64,000 nt of DNA from CAJCIT01 sp963771305 (GTDB taxonomy: Bacteria; Acidobacteriota; Terriglobia; Bryobacterales; Bryobacteraceae): the NCBI GenBank assembly GCA_963771305.1, contig CAVYTS010000034.1:248001-312000 (forward strand), written 5' to 3'. This document shows, piece after piece, positions 40,545 through 49,376 of this stretch. Each line of letters starts with the position of its first letter. Positions within the stretch are counted from its first letter, which is position 1. The translations under genes were made by a program, and so were the position numbers. The notes beneath the pieces are model-generated. The model saw only the letters and a program-made list of their open reading frames with translations. It had not been told where the DNA came from and did not search any database.

Positions 40545-42455
40545 TCAGGCTGAACCCGCAGTTCCTTCTGGCGGCTGTTCTTTTCCGGTTTTCCCGTCTA
40601 GCCCCTTGCCGGCGCCATCGTGCGTGTCCCCCTTTTTGAGCCAGGTTTGCGCTTTGGCCCACACGTCTTCGCTGAAGACCGCCCCCACCAGGCACGTACA
40701 CAACAAGACGTAGGGATTAGGGTCGCCGGTGGCGGTGGAAAAAACGTTCAGGCCTCCCTGCACCGCGAGAAAAATGACAATGGCTGCGGAAAAGCCCCGA
40801 ATAATCACGCCAGCCATGTCGTCGACCAGAGGATCTCCCTTCACGCGCGTGTTCTTTTGCCGTATGAACGTAGAAGTAGCAGCTCCAAATAGGCCGGCGC
40901 CGAGCATTCCTGTAATAGACGCCAGCGCGAGAGACTGAGACTGCAGCAGCCACCCAGCGAAGAACCGGAATACGCCCCAGTCATCTACGGCATTCGGCGG
41001 CGTGGGGAGCAGATACCCGGCCTGATCCATGTTGCAATTAAGCACGTCTGGCGGGCCGCCGATAAGGATCGGGTTGAACGTCGAATACGTGTACGCGCCC
41101 CCGTTCTTGAGAATGGCATTTACCTGATAACTGAAGCTCTGCACCACGTAGCGGGTGCGAGATTGCCAGTCTGTCTCCCTCCAGGTAATGTCGGCGATGC
41201 AAGTTCGCAGCTGGTTCTCCTGATTCGTCACATAGGTCTGATACGCGTCATTGAGGGCCCGGATGAAGCGCGACCGCTCACGCTCGGCCATGCGTCCGGC
41301 GGTCCCGTTGTCAAAGCTGTCGGCCGTCTTCTGCAGAGCGGAGTCTTCGTTCGCAAAAGTGGTATCTCTCACTTGCACGACAGTCGCGCGGAGTTGGGCG
41401 CGTGCCTGTTCCTCCTGAGCTAACCAGTTCTTAGCCATGTCCACCTGAGATTGAAGGGTTATGTCGGTGGCGCTCAGGTTGGATAGCTGGTCCGCGAGGA
41501 CTCTTGCCTGGTCAATCGGCACGGGCGGGGTAGTTGAAGACGTCTGTGGCGGCCGGCCTGTCTTTGGTATTCCGGTATTCGCAGTATCGGGCGAAATGGA
41601 GGCGGTTTGTTGCGAAGCTGCTGGCGGCACGGTTTGCGGGGCAGGCTTCGGCGGCACAGTTGGCTGGACGGAGTCTTCGACCGGCGCTACTTTGAGCAGT
41701 TCGCGAATACTCTCAAACGGCTTTATGTCATCCGGTAACTTGAAGTCTTTGTCGAAGCTCTCTTTTGTAGCATGCAGACGCGACGCGTTCAGCAGCTGGG
41801 TTAGCCGAGTCTTGTCGGTCTCGATCGGCGTCTCTCCTTGCTGCAACGAGGGAATTGAGGTTATCGCGGCAATACTTAGGTACGCCCCGCCCAAAAGCAC
41901 CGTGAACAATAGGAAGTTCTTCCACACGGCGGGTCTAATCGTCCGCAAAGTATGGCGGTATTGCAGAAGCTTGGCGTGCCGTCCTTCACTCAACGCCTGG
42001 CCGAAGAAGGCCCACAGCGCGAGCCCGAGAATCAACGGAATAACCGGGGGGATCAGGGCCGCCAGCGCACTGGAACATGCTTGGAGCAGGCTATTGAAGC
42101 CCAGCATGACCGCCTGGGCGACTTGTTCTTCTTTGAGGTGTTTGGAGATGGCCTCAACAACTGGGCCATAGATGTTGGGGCTCTTTGACAGAAACGCATT
42201 GATCGCCCGCGTGATGGCGTCTAACGGAGCCGTGACAAAACCTGGAATGATGAGCGCCGTCAGGCCGATGCCGATCAGTCTCGCCTGCGCCGTATCACCA
42301 AAAACAGAAAGGGCGCTGTGGATAGCGGCGCCGATTTGGTGGGCCGTCGCGCGTAGAACCAAGGCGACGATCACCACGAGAATCAGACCTGTAACGGCTA
42401 TCACCCCCGCAGCCAAGACGAAGTTGTCAGACACTGTAGGCCGACAGGCTATCAC
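40545..42455 (-). CDS. Large unknown membrane protein
   Basis: 636 residues from a GTG at 42455 (start not certain). The N-terminal third has membrane segments at about 10-35, 60-80, 125-150 and 180-200. A long soluble middle part follows with a proline-rich stretch (PPKPAPQTVPPAASQQ) and a helical region (ADQLSNLSATDITLQSQVDMAKNWLAQEEQARAQL). Three more membrane segments lie between about 500 and 600, and the tail is charged. No known domain is recognised. Confidence 0.7.
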   Translation of the reverse strand: MIACRPTVSDNFVLAAGVIAVTGLILVVIVALVLRATAHQIGAAIHSALSVFGDTAQARLIGIGLTALIIPGFVTAPLDAITRAINAFLSKSPNIYGPVVEAISKHLKEEQVAQAVMLGFNSLLQACSSALAALIPPVIPLILGLALWAFFGQALSEGRHAKLLQYRHTLRTIRPAVWKNFLLFTVLLGGAYLSIAAITSIPSLQQGETPIETDKTRLTQLLNASRLHATKESFDKDFKLPDDIKPFESIRELLKVAPVEDSVQPTVPPKPAPQTVPPAASQQTASISPDTANTGIPKTGRPPQTSSTTPPVPIDQARVLADQLSNLSATDITLQSQVDMAKNWLAQEEQARAQLRATVVQVRDTTFANEDSALQKTADSFDNGTAGRMAERERSRFIRALNDAYQTYVTNQENQLRTCIADITWRETDWQSRTRYVVQSFSYQVNAILKNGGAYTYSTFNPILIGGPPDVLNCNMDQAGYLLPTPPNAVDDWGVFRFFAGWLLQSQSLALASITGMLGAGLFGAATSTFIRQKNTRVKGDPLVDDMAGVIIRGFSAAIVIFLAVQGGLNVFSTATGDPNPYVLLCTCLVGAVFSEDVWAKAQTWLKKGDTHDGAGKGLDGKTGKEQPPEGTAGSA

Positions 42456-42504
42456 AAACGGAAGGCGCGGCGATCTCGACCGCCTTCCCCGCCTTCCCCG
42501 GCGA

Positions 42505-43578
42505 TCACTGGCGTAGATTCTTCTTCAGAAACTCTACGATGTGATACGCGCTGAGCAGCGCGAAGGGAAGATCGCCGATCGTGTAATGCCCGCACGCCAG
42601 TTCCAGCTCCTCATAATCAAGGCCAGCAGCAAACCTCTGAATCAGTTCCGCGACATAATCCGGAGCAAAGGTCGTGTCATAGCGGCCATGGATCAACAGC
42701 GATCTCTTCGAAAATCGAGCGAACCGTTCAAAGTAGCTGATCGGGTTAATCACGCTCCAGCATTCCCGCAACTCTTGCTGTGAAATACGTCCTTCGAAGG
42801 CTGCCCGCAATTCCGGCATGCCCACCCAGATCGCATCCGAGACCGTTGAGCAGCAGTGATTGAAAACGTTCACCGTGAGCCGTTCATCGAGCGCGCTCGC
42901 CACGAAGGCGTGACCGAATCCAAGGCTGGTTCCGGCAATACCGAACTGCCGGTAGCCTCGTTCTACCAGCCAGTCCAAGCAGCATCGCGTATCGACGATG
43001 CCTTGGCGCGCGGAAGCGATGGTCCGGCCGATGTTGGCGGACACCGAGTATTCCGCCCTGCGGCATTCCCTCGGCTTTCGGCCCGCATGATACGGAAGTG
43101 TCACCAACAAAGCGGAGAAACCAGCCAGGTTCAGGAACCGGCAAAAACTGGCGTACGAATTGCGCGCAGCATTCCAGTGCGGCAGCACCAACACCGCGCG
43201 TCCCGCTGCATGAGCACATTGAAAATACTCCGCATACACGGTATCGTTCTCCCGGTATAGGCTTCGTACCGGCGAGCGGAACTGCAGATGAGTGCCATCC
43301 AGCGTAAAGCCGGCCGGCCTCTGGTAGCTGAAGAACTCTTTGCCGTTTTGAAGCCAACGCTGATTGGCTTTCCGAAACGCTCCCAATTCTGAATCGCCGG
43401 GTATCGGCGCGAAACCGGGAACCCCTTCCAGTGCTTCCATGCCCCAACTGAAGGGACAGATCGGGTACGCGCTCATCCGAGCCAGTTTTTGCTCTCGCGC
43501 CGTGATCCACTCCCGGTGCAGCTCCACCGCGGCCGATCCCAAACCCGAAAAAGCCGCGAACTGCTTGAACCGTGCCAT
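42505..43578 (-). CDS. Alpha/beta hydrolase, ABHD18-like
   Basis: 357 residues. Nucleophile elbow FGIAGTSLGFGHA, acid candidate in LLIHGRYDTTFAPDYV and histidine in ELACGHYTIGDLPFA. An oxyanion-strand segment RAVLVLPHWNAARNSY precedes these. The overall layout (long N-terminal part with PFSWGMEAL) resembles the ABHD18-type hydrolases. Substrate unknown. Confidence 0.82.
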   Translation of the reverse strand: MARFKQFAAFSGLGSAAVELHREWITAREQKLARMSAYPICPFSWGMEALEGVPGFAPIPGDSELGAFRKANQRWLQNGKEFFSYQRPAGFTLDGTHLQFRSPVRSLYRENDTVYAEYFQCAHAAGRAVLVLPHWNAARNSYASFCRFLNLAGFSALLVTLPYHAGRKPRECRRAEYSVSANIGRTIASARQGIVDTRCCLDWLVERGYRQFGIAGTSLGFGHAFVASALDERLTVNVFNHCCSTVSDAIWVGMPELRAAFEGRISQQELRECWSVINPISYFERFARFSKRSLLIHGRYDTTFAPDYVAELIQRFAAGLDYEELELACGHYTIGDLPFALLSAYHIVEFLKKNLRQ

Positions 43579-43673
43579 GGGCTTCCGCCCTCTGCCTTTC
43601 GAGACGAGAAGCCCGCGTCTCCCCTAGTTCCAGCCTGTTCCGATATCGCCCGGAGCGCAAGCCGCGTTTATCA

Positions 43674-44752
43674 CTAGGGCGCTTCCCCGGATGGAGAAGC
43701 GGTCGAGGCGCCGATGGCAACGGGCCGGCCAAACTCAGGCGTGCCGTCACTGTTCCACACGAAACGTTGTGCGCGCGGGGAACGATGACCTCCGCAGCCC
43801 TGGCCCGATTCCGGGTTGGCGTGATAGATGATCCAGTTTTCACGGCCGTCTGGTGACTGAAAGAACCCGTTGTGTCCCGGTCCGAAGGCATGCGACTCGG
43901 GCGAATAAGTAAACACCGGCTGCGGTCGCTTCTTCCAGGTGGAGGGTTTTAGCAGATCATCCGACACCGAGGCTTCCAGCGTGGCCAGTGAATAGAAATC
44001 CGTCCAGCAGCCATTGGCCGAATAGATCAGAAAGATTTTGTCGCCGTGCTGCAGTACCTCAGGCCCCTCATTCACGTCCACGTGCGTTGGCTCAGCCGAA
44101 TTGGTGGGCGGATAGTCCCCGGCATGCCGCGGCAACTGCCGGTCGCCGACGCGCTCCCATGCGTAGTCGGACGTGCTGACACGCACGCGATCGCTTTTCA
44201 CCGTCCACGGGTTCTCAAGTTCAGCGAGGTAGATATCCTGACGGCCATTGATGTCGCCCTCCCATCCGGACCACGCCATATAGAGCCGCCCTCGGTTCTC
44301 AAAGAAGTCGCATCGATGGCCCATTTGTCAGTGCGGTCTGCCACCTTGCCCTTGAATGTCCATCCGCCCTGCGTTGGGTCAGCCGACCGGCTTTCGACAA
44401 CGAATATGCGGTGCGTCATATTCGTGCCCGCGTCCGCGGCAAAGTGGATGTACCACTTGCCGTTCAGGTAATGCAGTTCCGGCGCCCAAATCTCGTGCGA
44501 GTACAGGCCGTTGGCAGGCGGCGTCCACACGACTTTCGCCTCAGCCTTCGACAAGTCTGCCAGGTGTCGCGTCTTGCGGATCGTCAGATTCGTTCCAGTC
44601 GAACACATGAAGTAGTAGTTGCCGTCGCGCGTGATCACCCACGGATCTGGCCCCGCGCTCAATAAAGGATTGATCAGCGCGGTTTGGCCGGCAGCGATCA
44701 ACGCAACGGCGGCCGCCACTAGTGCTCCTGCGATCCAGCGCATTTGTAGCAT
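43674..44752 (-). pseudogene. GH43 glycoside hydrolase with a frameshift at a catalytic region
   Basis: Signal peptide (WIAGALVAAAVALIAAGQT), then the five-blade propeller start NPLLSAGPDPWVITRDGNYY with the catalytic Asp in DPW, and SHEIWAPELHYLNGKWYIHF. The frame breaks at about 44305, inside KWAIDATFFENRGRLYMAWSGW, by one missing base; this is where the pKa-modulating Asp (IDA) sits. The rest reads on in the next frame: NEGPEVLQHGDKIFLIYS (acid Glu) and SHAFGPGHNGFF. GH43 enzymes are mostly arabinofuranosidases, arabinanases or xylosidases. Confidence 0.85.
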
Positions 44753-44762
44753 GATTCCTCTC

Positions 44763-45181
44763 TCAGTTCTCCAACTTGATCGCTACCAGTTTCTTAACAG
44801 CCGCCAGGTCCTTCGGCCCGTTGACGTCGAGCCGCACCGCAGTGCCCTCGGCATAGCGCTTCGATTGGTCGATGGTTTTCATCAGCGGCTAAGCAGTTTG
44901 CTTTCCCGTGCTGCGCGCACCGCCTTGTCGCCAAGCGCGAAGGACGCCATAAAGCAGTTGTGGCCCGGCGACAGATACACAACGTTGCGCTCTCCCCGCT
45001 TCAGACGGAGAGACCATCCAGCCTTCGGCGAATAGGAATTCCACTCCGCTGTAACAAGATCGAATTCCTTCGCCAGTTCAGCCAGTAGCCGATCCCACAC
45101 GCCCTTGTTAACGCCTAACTGCGCCGATAGTTCATCCTCAGTGGGTTTCTGGGATTTACCGATAAACCTATTGGTCACCAT
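44763..45181 (-). pseudogene. DUF3788 protein with a one-base deletion
   Basis: ATG 45181 begins MVTNRFIGKSQKPTEDELSAQLG. The domain core EWNSYSPKAGWSLRLKRGERNVVYLSPGHNCFMASFALGDKAV is clear over two segments. The frame stops early at 44882 after KLLSR; the adjacent frame continues with LMKTIDQSKRYAEGTAVRLDV and VKKLVAIKLEN to a stop at 44763. One C appears lost near 44886 (GCCG for GCCCG). DUF3788 proteins are small and uncharacterised. Confidence 0.8.
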
Positions 45182-45244
45182 ACGGCCACCACTGTATCGT
45201 TTGAACCCACCGTGTCTACCATTGTTCATCTGGTCTCGAAAGCC

Positions 45245-47431
45245 ATGAATCGTCGCCGTTTCGTAAAAGCTACCGTTGCCGGCGCCATGCTCCCCTGGGC
45301 CGCCTCGTCTCACGCCCCTGCGGGCACGCCGGAGGGCTGGTACGACCGGCCCATGCGCTGGGCGCAGGTCGCATTTGTGGAGGACGACCCGGGTAATTAT
45401 GATGAGGCGTTCTGGCTCGACTATTTTCGCCGGCTGCACGTGGACGCGGCCTGTCTGAGCGCCGGCGGATGCGTCGCCTTCTATCCCACCAGCATTCCGC
45501 TTCACTATCGCAGCAAGTGGCTGGGCGACCGGGATTCGTTTGGCGACTTTGTGAGAGGCTGCCGTGGCCTGGGCATGAATGTAATCGCCAGGACCGACCC
45601 TCATGCCGTGCATCAGGACCTATATGATGCGCATCCCGACTGGATCATGGTGGACGCCGACGGAAAGCCGCGCCGCCACTGGTCGGACCACGAACTCTGG
45701 GTAACCTGCGCCCTTGGCCCCTACAATTTCGACTTCATGACCAGGGTGACCGAAGAGATCGTCACGCTTTATAAAGTGGATGGCATCTTTTCCAATCGCT
45801 GGGCCGGCTCCGGCATGTGTTACTGCGAGCATTGCATCAACAACTTCCGGAACTTCGCGCAGCTCGATCTTCCGCGCACAAAGGATCCGCAGGACCCAGC
45901 CCGCCGTGCCTACATTGTGTGGCGCGAGCAGCGTCTGTTCGAGCTGTGGAGGCTATGGGACGCACGGATCAAAGCCATCAATCCAAACGCCGCATACATC
46001 GCGAATGCGGGTGGCGGAGCTTTGAGCGAATTAGATATGGCGACCATTGGCAAGTTCGCCCCCACTCTTTTTGCCGACCGCCAGGCCCGCCGGGGAGTGA
46101 TTCCACCCTGGTCCAACGGCAAGAACGCCAAGGAGTATCGCGCCACGCTCGGCCGGAAACCGATCGCCGGCATTTTCAGTGTCGGGCTGGAAGAGGAGTA
46201 CAGGTGGAAAGACTCGGTACAGAGCGCGGACGAGATCCGGCTCTGGGTGGCGGACGGCATAGCGCAAGGGCTTCGCCTGTGGTTTACCAAATTCAATGCC
46301 AAGCCGATTGACACCCGCTGGCTGCCGGTGGTGGAGCAGATCTACACCTGGCACTACGCCAACCAGCGCTACCTCCGCAACCTCGATTCGCTGGCACGTG
46401 TCGGCATTGTCTATTCGCAGCAGAGCGCTGCGTTCTACGGCGGCGAGGCCGCCCGCGCCAAAATTGAAGATCCGGCACTCGGCTTCTATCAGGCACTGAT
46501 CGAGGCCCGCATTCCCTTCGAGATGGTACACGACCATCTGCTCGATGCCGAACATCTGCGGCCGTTTCGCACCCTAATCCTGCCCAACATCGCCGCCCTA
46601 TCGGTGAGGCAATGTGAACAGTTGAAACAATTCGTAACCAACGGCGGCAGCCTGGTTGCGACCTACGAAACTTCTCTTTATGACGAGTGGGGAAGGCGAC
46701 GCCAGGATTTCGGTCTCGCTTCTTTGTTCGGCGCTACCTTCGACGGCAAGCTGGAAGGACCCATGATGAATTCCTACCTGGCGATCGAGAAGCAGCCCGG
46801 CAGCAACCAGTTTCATCCGCTTCTCTCCGGATTCGAGGACTCAACGCGTATCGTGAATGGAGTCCATCGCGCAATCGTCAGTCCCCTCGACGACGGCCAC
46901 ACCGTGGCGATCCCCCTGACCGTCGTACCCAGTTATCCTGACCTGCCCATGGAAGCCGTCTTCCCGCGTCCCATCACCACAAAGGAGGCCGGCGTATTCC
47001 TGCGTCAACTTGGCGAGGGCAGAGTCGTGTACTTCCCTTGCGATTTGGATCGCACCTTTTGGGACGTCCTAGACGTCGATCATGCCAAGCTCCTGAAGAA
47101 TGCAATTCTATGGGCAACCAATGAACCACTGCCATTGTCGGTGAAGGGGCCCGGTGTCCTGGATGTCGCGATCTGGTCGCAGCAAGGCTCGATGACGGTC
47201 CATCTCGTGAATCTGACCAATCCCATGATGATGAAAGGACCGGTACGAGAGATTATTCCCATTGGACCGCAGCAAGTCAGCATCCGGATTCCCGCTGGTA
47301 AACGAGTTACCAAAGTGCAGTTACTCGTATCGAAGGTGGGCGCGACCATAACGGAACGCAATGGGTTTCTTGATCTCGAGGTCCCTTCCATCGATCTTCA
47401 CGAAGTGATTGCACTGGACCTTGCAAGCTAA
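45245..47431 (+). CDS. Tat-exported glycoside-hydrolase-like protein with beta-galactosidase trimerisation-type domain
   Basis: 728 residues from ATG 45245, which gives a twin-arginine signal (MNRRRFVKATVAGAMLPWAASS). A TIM-barrel-like N-terminal part (FRRLHVDAACLSAGG; GMNVIARTDPHAVHQDLYDAHPDWI; VDGIFSNRWAGSGMCYCEHC) is followed by a flavodoxin-like region (EHLRPFRTLILPNIAALSVRQCEQLKQFVTNGGSLVATYETS) like the trimerisation domain of GH42-type enzymes, and a beta-sandwich. The overall form is that of large putative glycosidases in Acidobacteriota and Planctomycetes. The activity is not assignable. Confidence 0.82.
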   Translation: MNRRRFVKATVAGAMLPWAASSHAPAGTPEGWYDRPMRWAQVAFVEDDPGNYDEAFWLDYFRRLHVDAACLSAGGCVAFYPTSIPLHYRSKWLGDRDSFGDFVRGCRGLGMNVIARTDPHAVHQDLYDAHPDWIMVDADGKPRRHWSDHELWVTCALGPYNFDFMTRVTEEIVTLYKVDGIFSNRWAGSGMCYCEHCINNFRNFAQLDLPRTKDPQDPARRAYIVWREQRLFELWRLWDARIKAINPNAAYIANAGGGALSELDMATIGKFAPTLFADRQARRGVIPPWSNGKNAKEYRATLGRKPIAGIFSVGLEEEYRWKDSVQSADEIRLWVADGIAQGLRLWFTKFNAKPIDTRWLPVVEQIYTWHYANQRYLRNLDSLARVGIVYSQQSAAFYGGEAARAKIEDPALGFYQALIEARIPFEMVHDHLLDAEHLRPFRTLILPNIAALSVRQCEQLKQFVTNGGSLVATYETSLYDEWGRRRQDFGLASLFGATFDGKLEGPMMNSYLAIEKQPGSNQFHPLLSGFEDSTRIVNGVHRAIVSPLDDGHTVAIPLTVVPSYPDLPMEAVFPRPITTKEAGVFLRQLGEGRVVYFPCDLDRTFWDVLDVDHAKLLKNAILWATNEPLPLSVKGPGVLDVAIWSQQGSMTVHLVNLTNPMMMKGPVREIIPIGPQQVSIRIPAGKRVTKVQLLVSKVGATITERNGFLDLEVPSIDLHEVIALDLAS

Positions 47432-47483
47432 TGAGTCCACTGACAATTCAGCGACAAACCGCTAGACTTGAATACCGTACGCC

Positions 47484-49331
47484 ATGCCACGCTCACTCCT
47501 TGTCCGACTGATCCTCATCCTCACGCTCAACTGCGGCTTCGCCCTCTCCCAGGACGGCGGCGCCATCTACAAGAAGCGCTGCGCCGCATGCCATGATGCG
47601 CCTGTGGGGCGCGTTCCGCCCGTCAGTGCACTGCGCGCGATGGATGCCTCGGCGATCAGCCGGTCGCTCGAAAGCGGGCCGATGCAAACGCAGGCGGCTG
47701 GATTAACGGCCGCCGAGCGCAATGCCGTGGTTGCTTATCTGGCAGCCCGTAAACCGGCCGCAGGCTCCTCGGCCTCATCCGAGTTTCTCTGTCCGGCCTC
47801 AGCGGCCCAGGGCTCCCCAACTGCGGGCTGGACGGGCTGGGGCGTGAATCTCGCCAACACCCGGTTCCAGGAGACGACAGCAGCGGGAATCGCCGCCGCT
47901 GATGTTCCGAAGCTCAAGCTCAAATGGGCTTTTGGCCTCGGCCAAGGAACCGCCGTACGCTCGCAGCCCGCCGCAGCTGGACGACGCTTATTCACGGCCG
48001 ACATAACAGGCTTGGTGTACGCGCTTGATGCGAAGACTGGGTGTCAGTTCTGGAGCTTCAAGGCGGATTCGCCCGTGCGCTCGGGGATCGCCTTCAACAA
48101 AACGGGAAACGCCGGACCGGCGATTTACTTTGGGGATCTTAAGGGAAACGCGTACGCGGTGAACGCAACCTCGGGCGAACTACTCTGGAAAGTCCATGCG
48201 GGCGAGCATTTCGCGGCAATGGTCACGGGCACGCCGCAAGTCCACGGCGGCGTGGCGTATGTCCCTTTCTCTTCGTTCGAAGAAATATTGCCGCCCAACC
48301 CGAAGTATGAGTGCTGCACGTTCCGCGGCAGCGTTGTGGCCTTGGATGCCTCATCCGGGAAACTCCTCTGGCGGACCTATACGATTCAAGACGATCCCCA
48401 GCCGACAACCAAGAGCAAAGCCGGTACGCAATTGCATGGGCCTTCGGGCGCGGGCGTCTGGTCCACTCCCACGCTTGATGAAAAAGCCGGCGTGCTCTAC
48501 GTGGCGACGGGAGACAACTATTCCGAGCCCGCCACGAAGACGAGCGATGCGATCTTGGCCCTGGACGCAAAGACCGGTGCAATTCTGTGGTCGAAACAGG
48601 TCACGGCGAACGACGTTTTCAACAATGGCTGCGTGACGCCGGACAAGACGAACTGCCCCGAAACGGCTGGAAAGGACTCCGACTTCGGTCAGCCGCCGAT
48701 TCTCATGTCACTCGGAGGCGGACGCCGCGCCCTGGTGATTGGGCAGAAGTCCGGGATGGTGCACGCCTTGGATCCCGATCGGGAAGGGCAGATTCTCTGG
48801 CAGACACGCGTGGGCCAAGGCGGAGTGCTCGGCGGCATCCAGTGGGGCTCAGCCTCCGACGGTGAGAACGCTTATGTGGCGGTGTCCGATTTGCAATTCG
48901 CGCCCGTGGCTGATCCTTCTACGACCCAGGGATACCGGCTCGCAGTGGATCCCGACCACGGCGGAGGACTGTTTGCGCTGAAGATCGCCACGGGAGAGAA
49001 AGTTTGGAGTGCGAAGCCGCCCTCATGTGGTGACCGCAAGAATTGCAGCCCGGCGCAATCGGCGGCGGTGACGGCAATTCCGGGCGTGGTGTTCTCTGGT
49101 TCCGAAGATGGGCACCTCCGCGCGTATTCAGCCGCGACGGGCGAAGTGGTATGGGATGTGGATACGGTACGCGAGTACGAAACAGTGAACGGAGCGAAAG
49201 CGCAGGGCGGAGCGTTGGACGTCGCGGGCCCGGTTATTGCCGGCGGGATGCTTTACGTGAACTCGGGGTATGGGCAGTGGGGCGGGGCGCCGGGCAATGT
49301 CCTGCTGGCGTTTTCAATAGACGGGAAATGA
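47484..49331 (+). CDS. Secreted cytochrome c-PQQ propeller dehydrogenase (polyvinyl-alcohol dehydrogenase-like)
   Basis: 615 residues. Signal peptide (RLILILTLNCGFALS), an N-terminal cytochrome c domain with haem motif CAACHD and the methionine loop region, then an eight-blade PQQ-type propeller (WTGWGVNLANTRFQ; GLVYALDAKTGCQFW; GSVVALDASSGKLLWRT; GQKSGMVHALDPDREGQILW). The single-haem N-terminal arrangement with these tryptophan-docking repeats resembles PVA dehydrogenase (cytochrome). It would oxidise an alcohol in the periplasm and pass electrons to its own haem. Confidence 0.85.
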   Translation: MPRSLLVRLILILTLNCGFALSQDGGAIYKKRCAACHDAPVGRVPPVSALRAMDASAISRSLESGPMQTQAAGLTAAERNAVVAYLAARKPAAGSSASSEFLCPASAAQGSPTAGWTGWGVNLANTRFQETTAAGIAAADVPKLKLKWAFGLGQGTAVRSQPAAAGRRLFTADITGLVYALDAKTGCQFWSFKADSPVRSGIAFNKTGNAGPAIYFGDLKGNAYAVNATSGELLWKVHAGEHFAAMVTGTPQVHGGVAYVPFSSFEEILPPNPKYECCTFRGSVVALDASSGKLLWRTYTIQDDPQPTTKSKAGTQLHGPSGAGVWSTPTLDEKAGVLYVATGDNYSEPATKTSDAILALDAKTGAILWSKQVTANDVFNNGCVTPDKTNCPETAGKDSDFGQPPILMSLGGGRRALVIGQKSGMVHALDPDREGQILWQTRVGQGGVLGGIQWGSASDGENAYVAVSDLQFAPVADPSTTQGYRLAVDPDHGGGLFALKIATGEKVWSAKPPSCGDRKNCSPAQSAAVTAIPGVVFSGSEDGHLRAYSAATGEVVWDVDTVREYETVNGAKAQGGALDVAGPVIAGGMLYVNSGYGQWGGAPGNVLLAFSIDGK

Positions 49332-49337
49332 AAACCT

Positions 49338-49375
49338 GTTGCGCAGGCTGACAGCCGGCTGACAGCCTGCGCAAC
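49338..49375. terminator. 13-bp perfect inverted repeat between convergent genes
   Basis: GTTGCGCAGGCTG pairs exactly with CAGCCTGCGCAAC across a 12-bp loop that is itself partly palindromic. It separates the convergent PQQ dehydrogenase and ADOP permease genes and probably acts as a two-way terminator, although a U-tract is weak. Confidence 0.65.
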
Positions 49376-49376
49376 G

